Source of the DNA: Saccharothrix violaceirubra
Lineage (GTDB): Bacteria > Actinomycetota > Actinomycetes > Mycobacteriales > Pseudonocardiaceae
NCBI RefSeq assembly: GCF_014203755.1
Contig: NZ_JACHJS010000001.1
Coordinates: 7,068,001-7,132,000 of the forward strand
Reading direction: 5' to 3'
DNA length: 64,000 bases
Shown here: positions 1 through 7,414 of the stretch, piece by piece
How the letters are laid out: each line of letters begins with the position of its first letter
Numbering within the stretch: the stretch's first letter is position 1
Position numbers and translations under genes: made by a program
The notes under the pieces: model-generated
The model's input: the letters and a program-made list of their open reading frames with translations, nothing else
What the model was told of the DNA's origin: nothing
Databases searched by the model: none

Positions 1-297
1 GCGATCGCGAAGTCCGACACCGGACCGGGCGGGGCGAGCGGTACGGGCACCACGAGCGCCCGCGCCACGGCACCGGCCGACCCGACCCCCGATCAAGTCA
101 AGATCGACACCGGCCGGTACGTCGGACGGTACGCGGACGAGGTCATGAACGAGCTGGCCGCGAAGAACCTGAAGCCGGAACTGCTCGACGTGGACGGCCT
201 GCCCGTGCTCGACCGGGCGAACTGCCGGGTGGAGCGGATCGAGCCGGTCGAGGTCTCGATCGGCGAACAGGTCAGGGTGACCTGTGTACGGACATAG
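1..297 (+). CDS. C-terminal fragment of a PknA-like Ser/Thr kinase or PASTA-type protein (5' end outside window)
   Basis: The reading frame is open from base 1 and ends at TAG 295-297, giving 98 residues. It starts with a Gly/Ala/Thr/Pro-rich linker of about 35 residues, followed by a compact domain that begins TGRYVGRYADEVMNELAAKN and ends RVTCVRT. The YVGR..DEV...L....L pattern resembles a PASTA-like extracellular repeat. It lies 72 bp upstream of pknB in the same direction, where mycobacteria carry pknA, so I infer it is the extracellular tail of PknA. The kinase domain is outside the window, so the name rests on context. Confidence 0.55.
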   Translation, partial: AIAKSDTGPGGASGTGTTSARATAPADPTPDQVKIDTGRYVGRYADEVMNELAAKNLKPELLDVDGLPVLDRANCRVERIEPVEVSIGEQVRVTCVRT

Positions 298-369
298 CGC
301 GCGACGGGTACGAAAGCGAACGGCCGGCAGGATGGTGGGACCGTTGACGAGGAGCGGGACGAAGCACTG

Positions 370-2367
370 ATGAGCACTCCGCGACTGCTCTCCAACCGCT
401 ACGAACTGGGTGAGACCCTCGGCTACGGCGGTATGTCGGAGGTTCACAAGGGCCGCGACGTGCGGCTCGGCCGGGACGTGGCGATCAAGGTGCTCCGTGC
501 AGACCTCGCCCGCGACACCCAGTTCCAGGAACGGTTCCGCCGCGAGGCCCAGAACTCGGCGGCGTTGAACCACCCCGCGATCGTCGCCGTCTACGACACC
601 GGCGAGACCCAGACCGACTACGGCCCGCTGCCCTACATCGTCATGGAGTTCGTCGACGGGCGGACGCTGCGCGACCTCGTGAAGACACAGGGACCGCTGG
701 CCGGCAAGCGGGCCATGGAGATCATGGCCGACGTGTCCGCGGCCCTGGACTTCAGCCACCGGCACGGCATCGTGCACCGCGACGTGAAGCCCGCGAACGT
801 GATGATCACGCGGTCCGGCGCGGTGAAGGTGATGGACTTCGGCATCGCGCGCGCGGTGCACGACGGGCAGGCGGCGGTCACCCAGACCGCGGCCGTGATC
901 GGCACGGCGCAGTACCTGTCCCCCGAGCAGGCCCGCGGCGAGGCCGTCGACGGGCGTTCCGACGTGTACGCGTCGGGGTGCGTGCTGTTCGAACTGCTCA
1001 CGGGCGAGCCGCCGTTCACCGGCGACTCGCCGGTGGCCGTGGCGTACCAGCACGTGCGGGAGGACCCGAAGCCGCCGTCGGCGCTCAACCCCAAGGTCAC
1101 GCCCGCGCTGGACGCGATCGTGCTCAAGGCGATGGCGAAGGGACCGGCCAACCGGTACCAGTCGGCCGCCGAACTGCGTGCCGACCTCGTGCGCGTGTTG
1201 TCGGGCCAACGCCCGTCGGCACCGGCCGTGATGACGGCCGAGGACCGTACGGCGGTCATGAACCAGACGTCGTCCCCGCGCACCGAGGTGCAGTCGGGCG
1301 GCCGGCACCGGCCGTCGGCCGTGCGCGAGGAGCCGTCGGGCTACGACCCGTTGGACGACGAGGACCTGGAACGGCGGGCAAGGCGCAGGAAGGCCTTGAT
1401 CGTCGGGCTCGTGGTGCTGCTGTGCATCGCCGTGCTGGCGATGGCCGCGTGGATCACGACGTCGTTGCTGGACAACGACGACCAGACCAAGAGCAACAAG
1501 GTGAAGGTCCCGTCCCTGGCCGGCCAGACGCAGACCGCGGCCCGTGCCGCGGTGGCCGGCGCGGGCCTGGTGTTCAAGATCGACCTGGTGCCGTGCCAAC
1601 CCGGCGCCAACGGCGCACCCGCCCCGTGCGGCGCGGACGGCATCGACAAGGTCATCGACAGCGACCCGCCGGCCAACAGCGAGGTCGACCGCAACACGGA
1701 CGTGCGCGTGCGGATCGGCAGCAGCCCGGAACAGATCGACGTGCCCGACCTGCGCGGCCTGGCACCCCAGGAAGCACAGGCGAAGCTGGGCAGCGACTTC
1801 ACACTCGCACCCAACCAGGAAACCGTCGAGGTCGACGACGACACGAAGGTCGGCAAGGTCGCGGAGCAGACCCCGATGCCGGGCACGAAGGCCGCCAAGG
1901 GCAGCGCCATCACGATCCGCATCGGCAAGGCGCAGGACAAGGTCCAGCTGCCCGACGTGACCGAGACGGACGCCGCCGACGCGAAGGCCACGTTGGAAGG
2001 ACTCGGCTTCAAGGTCCAGACGAAGGAAGTGGACGGCACCGCGAAGCAGGGCCTCGTCGTCTCCCAGGACCCACCGTCGAGCAGGCAGCCCAAGGGCACC
2101 GTCGTGACGTTGAACGTGTCACGCGGAAACCAGATCCTCATGCCCGACATCAGGAACATGTCCGAAACGCAGGCAAGGACCAAGCTGCAACAACTCGGCT
2201 GGACCGGCGACCTGCAGGAGAACGGGAAGACGGCGGTCAGCGACCCGTCGAAGGACAACAAGATCCAGACCCAGTCCGTCGACCCCCAGCAGCCGATCAC
2301 CAAGAACCAGCGGATCACCGTGAGCGTGGGCGAGTTCCGCCCAGGCGGACCGACGACGACCAGGTAG
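370..2367 (+). CDS. pknB: Serine/threonine protein kinase PknB with PASTA repeats
   Basis: 665-residue membrane receptor kinase that phosphorylates cell-wall and division proteins. The kinase domain covers about residues 11-275: glycine loop GYGGMSEV, catalytic Lys40 in VAIK, HRD motif in IVHRDVKPANVMI, DFG in VMDFGIARA. A disordered juxtamembrane stretch leads to one membrane helix (about 340-365). Four PASTA repeats follow, beginning KVPSLAG, DVPDLRG, QLPDVTE and LMPDIRN, which in this family bind muropeptides or lipid II outside the cell. It starts at ATG 370 behind GAGGAGCGGGAC. It follows the probable pknA tail and ends before a strong hairpin. Domain order and length fit actinobacterial PknB closely. 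Confidence 0.96.
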   Translation: MSTPRLLSNRYELGETLGYGGMSEVHKGRDVRLGRDVAIKVLRADLARDTQFQERFRREAQNSAALNHPAIVAVYDTGETQTDYGPLPYIVMEFVDGRTLRDLVKTQGPLAGKRAMEIMADVSAALDFSHRHGIVHRDVKPANVMITRSGAVKVMDFGIARAVHDGQAAVTQTAAVIGTAQYLSPEQARGEAVDGRSDVYASGCVLFELLTGEPPFTGDSPVAVAYQHVREDPKPPSALNPKVTPALDAIVLKAMAKGPANRYQSAAELRADLVRVLSGQRPSAPAVMTAEDRTAVMNQTSSPRTEVQSGGRHRPSAVREEPSGYDPLDDEDLERRARRRKALIVGLVVLLCIAVLAMAAWITTSLLDNDDQTKSNKVKVPSLAGQTQTAARAAVAGAGLVFKIDLVPCQPGANGAPAPCGADGIDKVIDSDPPANSEVDRNTDVRVRIGSSPEQIDVPDLRGLAPQEAQAKLGSDFTLAPNQETVEVDDDTKVGKVAEQTPMPGTKAAKGSAITIRIGKAQDKVQLPDVTETDAADAKATLEGLGFKVQTKEVDGTAKQGLVVSQDPPSSRQPKGTVVTLNVSRGNQILMPDIRNMSETQARTKLQQLGWTGDLQENGKTAVSDPSKDNKIQTQSVDPQQPITKNQRITVSVGEFRPGGPTTTR

Positions 2368-2385
2368 CCACACACGGCACACGCA

Positions 2386-2429
2386 CGCACTCAGGCACCA
2401 AGCACACACCCGCTTGGTGCCTGAGTGCG
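2386..2429 (+). terminator. Perfect 17-bp stem-loop downstream of pknB
   Basis: Arms 2386-2402 (CGCACTCAGGCACCAAG) and 2413-2429 are exact reverse complements with a 10-nt loop. It sits 18 nt after the pknB stop and before the convergent trpG stop. There is no T-tract, as is usual for GC-rich actinomycetes. The right arm is also part of the first 22-bp mosaic repeat unit. Confidence 0.7.
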
Positions 2430-2499
2430 TATTTCACGGTGTCCGAACGCACAACTCGCGGTGTCTGAACGCATGACTCGCGCGTTCGGGAACGCAAAG
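2416..2499. repeat. Mosaic 22-bp tandem repeat, locus A
   Basis: Three contiguous 22-bp units at 2416-2437, 2438-2459 and 2460-2481. Read on the minus strand, each has a 9-nt head (GCGAGTCAT, GCGAGTTGT or GTGAAATAC) and a 13-nt tail of the form GCRYTCRGRCACC. The minus-strand lead-in is CTTTGCGTTCCCGAACGC (2482-2499). The same head types, tail and lead-in occur at 10769-10852 in the opposite orientation. It lies between the convergent pknB and trpG. Confidence 0.75.
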
Positions 2500-2503
2500 A
2501 ACC

Positions 2504-3142
2504 TCAACGAGCGGCAGCGGCCAACCGGCGCATTCCGGACTCCAGGGAAGCGACCACGTCCTCAGCCACCTCGAACCCGCAGACCCGCAACCAGTTGGCC
2601 AACATCCGATGCCCGCTGTCGGTCAACACCGACTCCGGGTGGAACTGCACACCCTCCACCGGCAGACTCCGGTGCCGCATGGCCATCACCACACCGGACT
2701 CCGTCGTCCCCGTGACCTCGAACTCCTCCGGAATCGTCTCCGGCACGACAGCCAACGAGTGGTACCGGGTCGCGGTGAACGGATCGGGCACCCCGGCCAA
2801 CACCCCACCGCCCCGGTGGTGCACGACGCTCGTCTTGCCGTGCAACAACTCCGGAGCGAGGTCGACCGTCCCACCCCACACCGCACCGATCGCCTGATGT
2901 CCCAGGCAGACGCCGAACACCGGCACCCCGGAATCCGCGCACTCGCGGATGACGTCCATCGACCGCCCGGCCCGCTCGGGCGTCCCCGGCCCCGGGCTGA
3001 TCAGCACGCCGCCGAACTGCCGCACCTCACCCAGGGGCACCTCGTCGTTGCGCCAGACCACGGACTCGACGCCGAGCTGGGCCAGGTACTGGACCAGGTT
3101 GTAGACGAAGCTGTCGTAGTTGTCGACGACGAGTACGCGCAT
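2504..3142 (-). CDS. trpG: Glutamine amidotransferase, anthranilate/aminodeoxychorismate synthase component II (TrpG/PabA)
   Basis: 212-residue class I glutamine amidotransferase. It would release ammonia from glutamine for a partner subunit that aminates chorismate, for tryptophan or folate. The triad is visible: Cys79 in GVCLGHQAIG, and His168 and Glu170 in VQFHPESVLT. The oxyanion motif ISPGPGTPE lies near residue 50. It starts at ATG 3142. In mycobacteria the equivalent gene also sits beside pknB. No TrpE/PabB partner is in the window, so trp versus folate use cannot be decided. It is convergent with pknB and divergent from fprA. Confidence 0.9.
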   Translation of the reverse strand: MRVLVVDNYDSFVYNLVQYLAQLGVESVVWRNDEVPLGEVRQFGGVLISPGPGTPERAGRSMDVIRECADSGVPVFGVCLGHQAIGAVWGGTVDLAPELLHGKTSVVHHRGGGVLAGVPDPFTATRYHSLAVVPETIPEEFEVTGTTESGVVMAMRHRSLPVEGVQFHPESVLTDSGHRMLANWLRVCGFEVAEDVVASLESGMRRLAAAAR

Positions 3143-3184
3143 GCCCCCAGGGTAACCGTGACGAACCTCTCCACAGAAGTGAAC

Positions 3185-3203
3185 TTAGGCTCACCTAACC
3201 TAA
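3185..3203 (+). promoter_or_regulatory. IdeR/DtxR-type iron box in the fprA promoter
   Basis: TTAGGCTCACCTAACCTAA matches 16 of 19 positions of the iron-box consensus TWAGGTWAGSCTWACCTWA. It ends 4 nt before the fprA ATG (3208). It overlaps a TAnnnT -10 candidate (TAACCT, 3196-3201) spaced as for a leaderless transcript starting at the ATG. Binding there should block initiation when iron is sufficient. No regulator gene is in the window. Confidence 0.7.
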
Positions 3204-3207
3204 TGGT

Positions 3208-4545
3208 ATGACACGTTCACTCCGCGTCGCCGTGGTCGGCGCAGGCCCGGCGGGCATCTACGCCGCCGACATCCTGACCAAGTCCGACGTCGAGGTGAGC
3301 GTCGACCTGTTCGAACGCATGCCCGCGCCCTACGGCCTGATCCGCTACGGCGTCGCACCCGACCACCCGCGGATCAAGGGGATCGTCAACGCCCTCCAGA
3401 AGATCCTCGACCGCGACGGCGTGCGGTTCTTCGGCAACGTCGAGTACGGCGTCGACCTCAAGCTCGACGACCTGCGTCACTTCTACGACGCCATCGTCTT
3501 CTCCACCGGTGCCGAGAAGGACCGCCCGCTGGACCTGCCCGGCATCGACCTGCCCGGCTCGTACGGTGCGGCCGACTTCGTCTCCTGGTACGACGGCCAC
3601 CCGGACGTGCCGCGCACGTGGCCGCTCGACGCCCGCCAGGTCGCGGTCCTCGGCGTCGGCAACGTCGCACTCGACGTCGCCCGCGTGCTGGCCAAGACCG
3701 CCGACGAGCTGCTCACCACCGAGATCCCGGACAACGTCCACGCCGGCCTGAAGGCCAGCCCGGTCACGGACGTCCACGTGTTCGGCCGACGTGGACCGGC
3801 ACAGGCCAAGTTCACGCCGCTGGAGCTGCGCGAACTCGACCACTCCCCCAACGTCGAGGTCATCGTGCACCCCGAGGGCATCGACTTCGACGCGGCGAGC
3901 ATGGCCGCGATCCGCTCGAACAAGCAGGTCGAGATGGTCGTGAAGACCCTCCAGGAGTGGGCGATCCGCGACCCCGGAAGCCGTCCCCGCAGGCTGCACC
4001 TGCACTTCCTCGAGGCGCCCGTGGCGATCGAGGGCGAGAACAAGGTCGAACTGCTGCGCACCGAGCGCATGGAGCTGACCGGCGACGGGAACGTCCGCGG
4101 CACGGGCGAGTTCACCGACTGGCCGGTCCAGGCCGTCTACCGGGCGGTGGGCTACCTGTCGACGCACCTGTCCGACCTGCCGTTCGACCACGTCTCCGGC
4201 ACGGTCCCGCACCAGGCCGGCCGCGTGCTCGACCTGGACGAGCAGCACATCCCCGGCGTCTATGTCACGGGTTGGATCAAGCGCGGCCCGATCGGGCTCA
4301 TCGGCCACACCAAGGGCGACGCGCTGGAGACCGTGACCAGCCTGCTGGCCGACGCCGAACACCGGGCCACCGACGCCACACCCGAAGCCGTCGTCAGGTT
4401 CCTGGAGCAACGCGCGATCCCGTTCACCACGAACGAGGGCTGGCTCAAGCTCGACGCGCACGAAAAAGCCCTGGGCACCGCCCAGGGCCGCGACCGGATC
4501 AAGGTCGTCGACCGCGACGAGATGACCGGGATCTCCCGCTCCTGA
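3208..4545 (+). CDS. fprA: FprA-type NADPH:ferredoxin (adrenodoxin) reductase
   Basis: 445-residue flavoprotein of the adrenodoxin-reductase/FprA family, passing electrons from NADPH through FAD to ferredoxins. The N-terminal FAD fold has VVGAGPAGIYAAD (about residues 8-20). The central NADPH fold has VLGVGNVALDVARVL, and a conserved GWIKRGPIGLIGHTK segment lies near residue 360. Length fits the family (M. tuberculosis FprA is about 456). It starts at ATG 3208 with no ribosome-binding site, consistent with a leaderless mRNA under the overlapping iron box, so iron-limited induction is inferred. It is not part of the mycobacterial version of this cluster. Confidence 0.92.
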   Translation: MTRSLRVAVVGAGPAGIYAADILTKSDVEVSVDLFERMPAPYGLIRYGVAPDHPRIKGIVNALQKILDRDGVRFFGNVEYGVDLKLDDLRHFYDAIVFSTGAEKDRPLDLPGIDLPGSYGAADFVSWYDGHPDVPRTWPLDARQVAVLGVGNVALDVARVLAKTADELLTTEIPDNVHAGLKASPVTDVHVFGRRGPAQAKFTPLELRELDHSPNVEVIVHPEGIDFDAASMAAIRSNKQVEMVVKTLQEWAIRDPGSRPRRLHLHFLEAPVAIEGENKVELLRTERMELTGDGNVRGTGEFTDWPVQAVYRAVGYLSTHLSDLPFDHVSGTVPHQAGRVLDLDEQHIPGVYVTGWIKRGPIGLIGHTKGDALETVTSLLADAEHRATDATPEAVVRFLEQRAIPFTTNEGWLKLDAHEKALGTAQGRDRIKVVDRDEMTGISRS

Positions 4546-4672
4546 GCCTCGATCCCCCCGGTCCGCCTTCCCGGACGACGACCTGGAAACTCGTTCTCAC
4601 CGTGACGCACCGCCGGGCAACGGCGTTGTCGAATGTCCACTCCCGCCCCTTCCCCCGGGAACCCGAACCCGC

Positions 4673-5062
4673 TCAGTACCACCTGACCGCGGTCCATAAG
4701 TCGGGCGCGACCGTGGCGACCACGGTCGGCGCGACGGTGATCAGGACGGCGCTCACCCAGGACGCCGGACCTGACACCTTCAAAAGGCGTGCGGTCCAGA
4801 GGTTGACGGTGAAGAACAGCAATACGAAGAACACCAGCACCACGACGTCGAAGGCCACGGAGAACAGCACGCCGTCGGAGCCGAACTTGGTGTCGGGCTC
4901 GGCCCAGCCGAGCCCGACACCCACGGTGTTGGAGAGCAGGTCGACGAGCAGCAGGAGGGGCAACACACCGACGTAGCCCAGCACGGCGTTGATCACCGCC
5001 GCGCAGGACCGGCCGGCGAGGCGCCTCCACCACGCCCGCACCTCCAAGCCGGTGTCGTTCAC
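4673..5062 (-). CDS. Small multi-pass membrane protein of unknown function
   Basis: 129 residues from GTG 5062, chosen because GGAGGA lies 4-9 nt upstream; the frame is open further upstream but without a ribosome site. Three hydrophobic stretches are visible: AAVINAVLGYVGVLPLLLL, FSVAFDVVVLVFFVLLFF and WVSAVLITVAPTVVATV. I recognise no family. It is the third gene of a minus-strand run starting with the class E sortase, 26 nt after the 51-residue membrane gene, so a role at the membrane beside the sortase is possible but unproven. Confidence 0.65.
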   Translation of the reverse strand: MNDTGLEVRAWWRRLAGRSCAAVINAVLGYVGVLPLLLLVDLLSNTVGVGLGWAEPDTKFGSDGVLFSVAFDVVVLVFFVLLFFTVNLWTARLLKVSGPASWVSAVLITVAPTVVATVAPDLWTAVRWY

Positions 5063-5088
5063 ATTCCTCCGTTGTGCCGAGTCCCCTG

Positions 5089-5244
5089 CTAGCCGGTCGT
5101 CACGTTGTTGAACGGCAGTTTCGGCTCCGCCCACGGGAACACGACGAACATCAGCAACGCCACCACCCCGGCCACGAGCACCAGCGCCTCCAGGATGCGC
5201 ACGGGCAGCGGGCCGGGGAGGTGGCGCCAGATCCAGCCGTACAT
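5089..5244 (-). CDS. 51-residue membrane protein coupled to the class E sortase
   Basis: Starts MYGWIWRHLPGPLP, followed by one membrane helix (about residues 17-37) and a short tail ending PKLPFNNVTTG. Its ATG overlaps the sortase stop as TGATG (5242-5246), so translation is probably coupled. Small proteins of this style accompany the sortase locus in other actinomycetes as I recall them, but I know no function. High codon regularity and tight coupling support a real gene despite its size. Confidence 0.75.
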   Translation of the reverse strand: MYGWIWRHLPGPLPVRILEALVLVAGVVALLMFVVFPWAEPKLPFNNVTTG

Positions 5245-6380
5245 CACTGCTCCTTGAGTTCGTCCGGGATGAACCCGGGCTTCTTGTCGTACCCCTTCAC
5301 GAACACCGCGTGCACGATCAGCCGCTGCTTGTCGGAGAAGCGCGGGTGGCACGTCGTCAGCGTCATCAGCGGCAGCTTGTCGCCCGCCGGGTCGCCGTCG
5401 ACGTGCGGCACGGTGTTGATCACCTCGCCCTGGTGCGGTGTCACGATCTCCTGGCCGACGGTCCGCGAGTAGTCGCCCTGCAGCGGCGTCACGCCCGCGC
5501 ACCGCGCCGACCTGCCCTTGCCCTCGGCCCACCCGGCGGCTTCCTTCGACGTGGGCAGCATGCGGTAGACGAACCACTGCGTCTGGGTCTCGACCACGAT
5601 CGCGTCGCACGACGAGAGCAGGTCCAGGTCGTTGAACGGTGCGCCCTTGCCGACCCGGTGGCCGGCGACCGCGAAGTTGCCCGGCTGGCCGGGCAGGGCC
5701 GTGCCCACGTAGTGCCCCGGGCCGATCTGGAGATCCGGGTCCGTGGTGCCCTCGACGATGGAGAACTTGTAGTCGACGCCGAACACCGGGATGTACATCT
5801 TTGCGAACGCCTGGCCGCTGATCAGGTCGTACTGGGCCTGGCGCTGCGGGTCGGCCTCGACCGTGTTCGAGTCCCACTGCTGGTCGAGCGCCGTAGTGGC
5901 GTCCTCCTGCTTGCCCGCCGAGATCAGGTCGGTGACGTAGACCTCGTAGACGACGAACAGCAGGACCACGAGGCCCGCGGTGATGAGCAGTTCGCCAAAG
6001 GCGCGGATCGTCTTGCGCACGGGACCGTCCGGCGGTGGAGGCGGGGGCGACTCGTCGGAGGCCGCCGGGCTGACACCGTCATCGTCCACGGACTCGTCCT
6101 CGGTCGCCGCCGCGACGCGCGGGATGACCTCGGTCGGCGGCTCAGGGGGACGCCGTGGGCCGGCACGCGGCGGTACGGGGCGTTGCGGTGCAGGACGCGG
6201 TGACGCGGGCCGGGCCGGCGCCAGGTCGCCCGAGAACGCGTCGACGTACACGGTCGCTTCGGTGTCCCCGCCCACCGGGCCGATCCGCTGGGTGCGTTCG
6301 GCGTCCGACGGGGGACGGCCGCGCCGTTCGGGGCGCGGCCCCCGACCCGGTGTGCCGCCGCGGGGCGGGTCGTAGCTCAC
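5244..6380 (-). CDS. Class E sortase
   Basis: 378-residue membrane-anchored transpeptidase that would attach LPXTG-type (often LAXTG) surface proteins to peptidoglycan. The first 150 residues are cytosolic, rich in Pro/Arg/Ser, and end in a membrane helix (GELLITAGLVVLLFVVYEVY). The extracellular sortase fold has catalytic His241 (AVAGHRVGKG), Cys344 (TLTTCHPRF) and Arg353 (DKQRL). It starts at ATG 6380. In Streptomyces the srtE genes lie in the same kinase/crgA neighbourhood. Its stop overlaps the next small membrane gene. The long cytosolic extension is longer than the catalytic fold needs. Confidence 0.9.
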   Translation of the reverse strand: MSYDPPRGGTPGRGPRPERRGRPPSDAERTQRIGPVGGDTEATVYVDAFSGDLAPARPASPRPAPQRPVPPRAGPRRPPEPPTEVIPRVAAATEDESVDDDGVSPAASDESPPPPPPDGPVRKTIRAFGELLITAGLVVLLFVVYEVYVTDLISAGKQEDATTALDQQWDSNTVEADPQRQAQYDLISGQAFAKMYIPVFGVDYKFSIVEGTTDPDLQIGPGHYVGTALPGQPGNFAVAGHRVGKGAPFNDLDLLSSCDAIVVETQTQWFVYRMLPTSKEAAGWAEGKGRSARCAGVTPLQGDYSRTVGQEIVTPHQGEVINTVPHVDGDPAGDKLPLMTLTTCHPRFSDKQRLIVHAVFVKGYDKKPGFIPDELKEQ

Positions 6381-6441
6381 CGCGAAACCTCCCGGTCCGG
6401 ACGGGCCCGGACTTCACACTGCTTTGGCGACCTGCCCGGTT

Positions 6442-6451
6442 ACGTTAACGT
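6442..6451. promoter_or_regulatory. Palindrome ACGTTAACGT between sortase and crgA
   Basis: A perfect 10-bp palindrome in the 137-bp divergent intergenic region between the sortase (minus) and crgA (plus). Its position could suit an operator or promoter element for either gene. A 10-bp palindrome is weak evidence on its own, though it is AT-rich in a GC-rich region. Confidence 0.3.
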
Positions 6452-6517
6452 GTTCATCCAGCAGTGGTCGTAGACACGCGCCACTGGAGGCTCATCCACC
6501 CGTCAGGCGAGGACAGC

Positions 6518-6784
6518 ATGCCCAAGTCCAAGGTCCGCAAGAAGGCCGTTTACACGGCGCCGACCGATCGCCGTACCCCGGTGAAGGTCAAAGCGGCGGG
6601 GCCTTCGCACCCGGTGTACATCGCCATCATGCTCGGCCTGATGCTGCTGGGGCTGGCGTGGCTCGTGGTCAACTACATCGCGGGCGACAAGATCCCGGTG
6701 ATGATGGACCTGGGCTCGTGGAACTTCGCCATCGGGTTCTCGCTGATGATCATCGGCCTGTTGATGACCATGAAGTGGCGCTGA
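6518..6784 (+). CDS. crgA: Cell division protein CrgA
   Basis: 88-residue inner-membrane protein that links FtsZ/FtsQ with septal peptidoglycan enzymes and moderates division in actinobacteria. The N-terminus MPKSKVRKK and a basic 30-residue head precede two membrane helices (about 33-53 and 68-86). The family signature [20 protein letters not shown] and the C-terminal MKWR are present. ATG 6518 was chosen because AGGCGAGGA lies just upstream; the frame extends further 5' without a better start. It is followed by a 14-bp hairpin terminator. Confidence 0.93.
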   Translation: MPKSKVRKKAVYTAPTDRRTPVKVKAAGPSHPVYIAIMLGLMLLGLAWLVVNYIAGDKIPVMMDLGSWNFAIGFSLMIIGLLMTMKWR

Positions 6785-6807
6785 CGTCGCAAGACGCCCC
6801 GTGAGCG

Positions 6808-6838
6808 ACGGCCCGGACGTGTTCCACGTCCGGGCCGT
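6808..6838 (+). terminator. 14-bp hairpin after crgA
   Basis: ACGGCCCGGACGTG (6808-6821) and its exact complement (6825-6838) with a 3-nt loop, 24 nt after the crgA stop. There is no T-run. It separates crgA from the next plus-strand promoter. Confidence 0.7.
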
Positions 6839-6910
6839 TCCACGTTCACCCGACGTTCGCCGCGTTCACCGTCCCGTCGCCGAAACACACCCCTGTAACT
6901 CATCCCCATT

Positions 6911-6980
6911 GGGGACAACTCCTGTGGATAACTTTGCGCGTTTTCGCACAAGCGCCGGTCGGGGGCCCGGTTTGTCCACA
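6911..6980. promoter_or_regulatory. DnaA-box cluster upstream of the PH-domain gene
   Basis: Contains GGGGACAACTC (6911-6921, identical to part of the oriC repeats), a perfect box TGTGGATAA (6923-6931) and a perfect actinobacterial box TTGTCCACA (6972-6980). Three boxes in 70 bp, directly before the GTG at 7000, suggest DnaA binding outside oriC, either for regulation or DnaA titration. Confidence 0.6.
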
Positions 6981-6999
6981 GGTACGGGACACTCGACGG

Positions 7000-7407
7000 G
7001 TGACACCCGCCCGGACCTGGTCCCCGAAACGCGCCATCGTCGTGGTCGACGCCGTACTCGTGGCGCTCGCCCTCGTGGCCGTCCCGTTCACCACCGACGC
7101 CACCGGCCGCGTGCTGCTGGTCGTCCTGGCCGCGCTCGGCGCGCTGTGGACGGCGCACTTCGCCGTCCGCCGGCTCACGGCCGACGACACCGGCCTGACG
7201 CTCGGCACGCTCACCGGTGCCAAGCACCTGCCGTGGCACGAGGTGAAGATCAAGCTCGTGCACACGCGCAGGCTGGGCCGCGAGGTCGCGACCCTGGAAC
7301 TGGACTGGGCGCGCGGCGACGACGAGAAGCTCTATGTGCTGACGCCGTTCGACCTGGGCACGGACCCGGTCGAGGTGACCGACGTGCTGCACGCCCTGCG
7401 CCCCTGA
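7000..7407 (+). CDS. Membrane PH-domain protein (Rv0010c-like)
   Basis: 135 residues from GTG 7000. Two membrane helices (about 12-31 and 34-54) precede a bacterial PH-like domain containing GLTLGTLTGAKHLPWHEVKIK and ending DVLHALRP. Position after crgA and before ppiA, size and domain match the mycobacterial Rv0010c type. Its function is unknown. No strong ribosome site is seen, so the transcript may be leaderless. The promoter area carries a DnaA-box cluster. It converges on the rhomboid gene with 7 nt between stops. Confidence 0.8.
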   Translation: MTPARTWSPKRAIVVVDAVLVALALVAVPFTTDATGRVLLVVLAALGALWTAHFAVRRLTADDTGLTLGTLTGAKHLPWHEVKIKLVHTRRLGREVATLELDWARGDDEKLYVLTPFDLGTDPVEVTDVLHALRP

Positions 7408-7414
7408 CCGGCCG

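Noticed and set aside
3217-4461. Long open frame antisense to fprA
   Set aside because: Third-position GC bias makes long shadow frames; composition is Arg/Asp/Val/Gly-rich with no motifs, while the sense frame has clear FAD and NADPH sites. Similar antisense frames opposite gyrA, leuS, murJ and the MMPL gene were dropped for the same reason.
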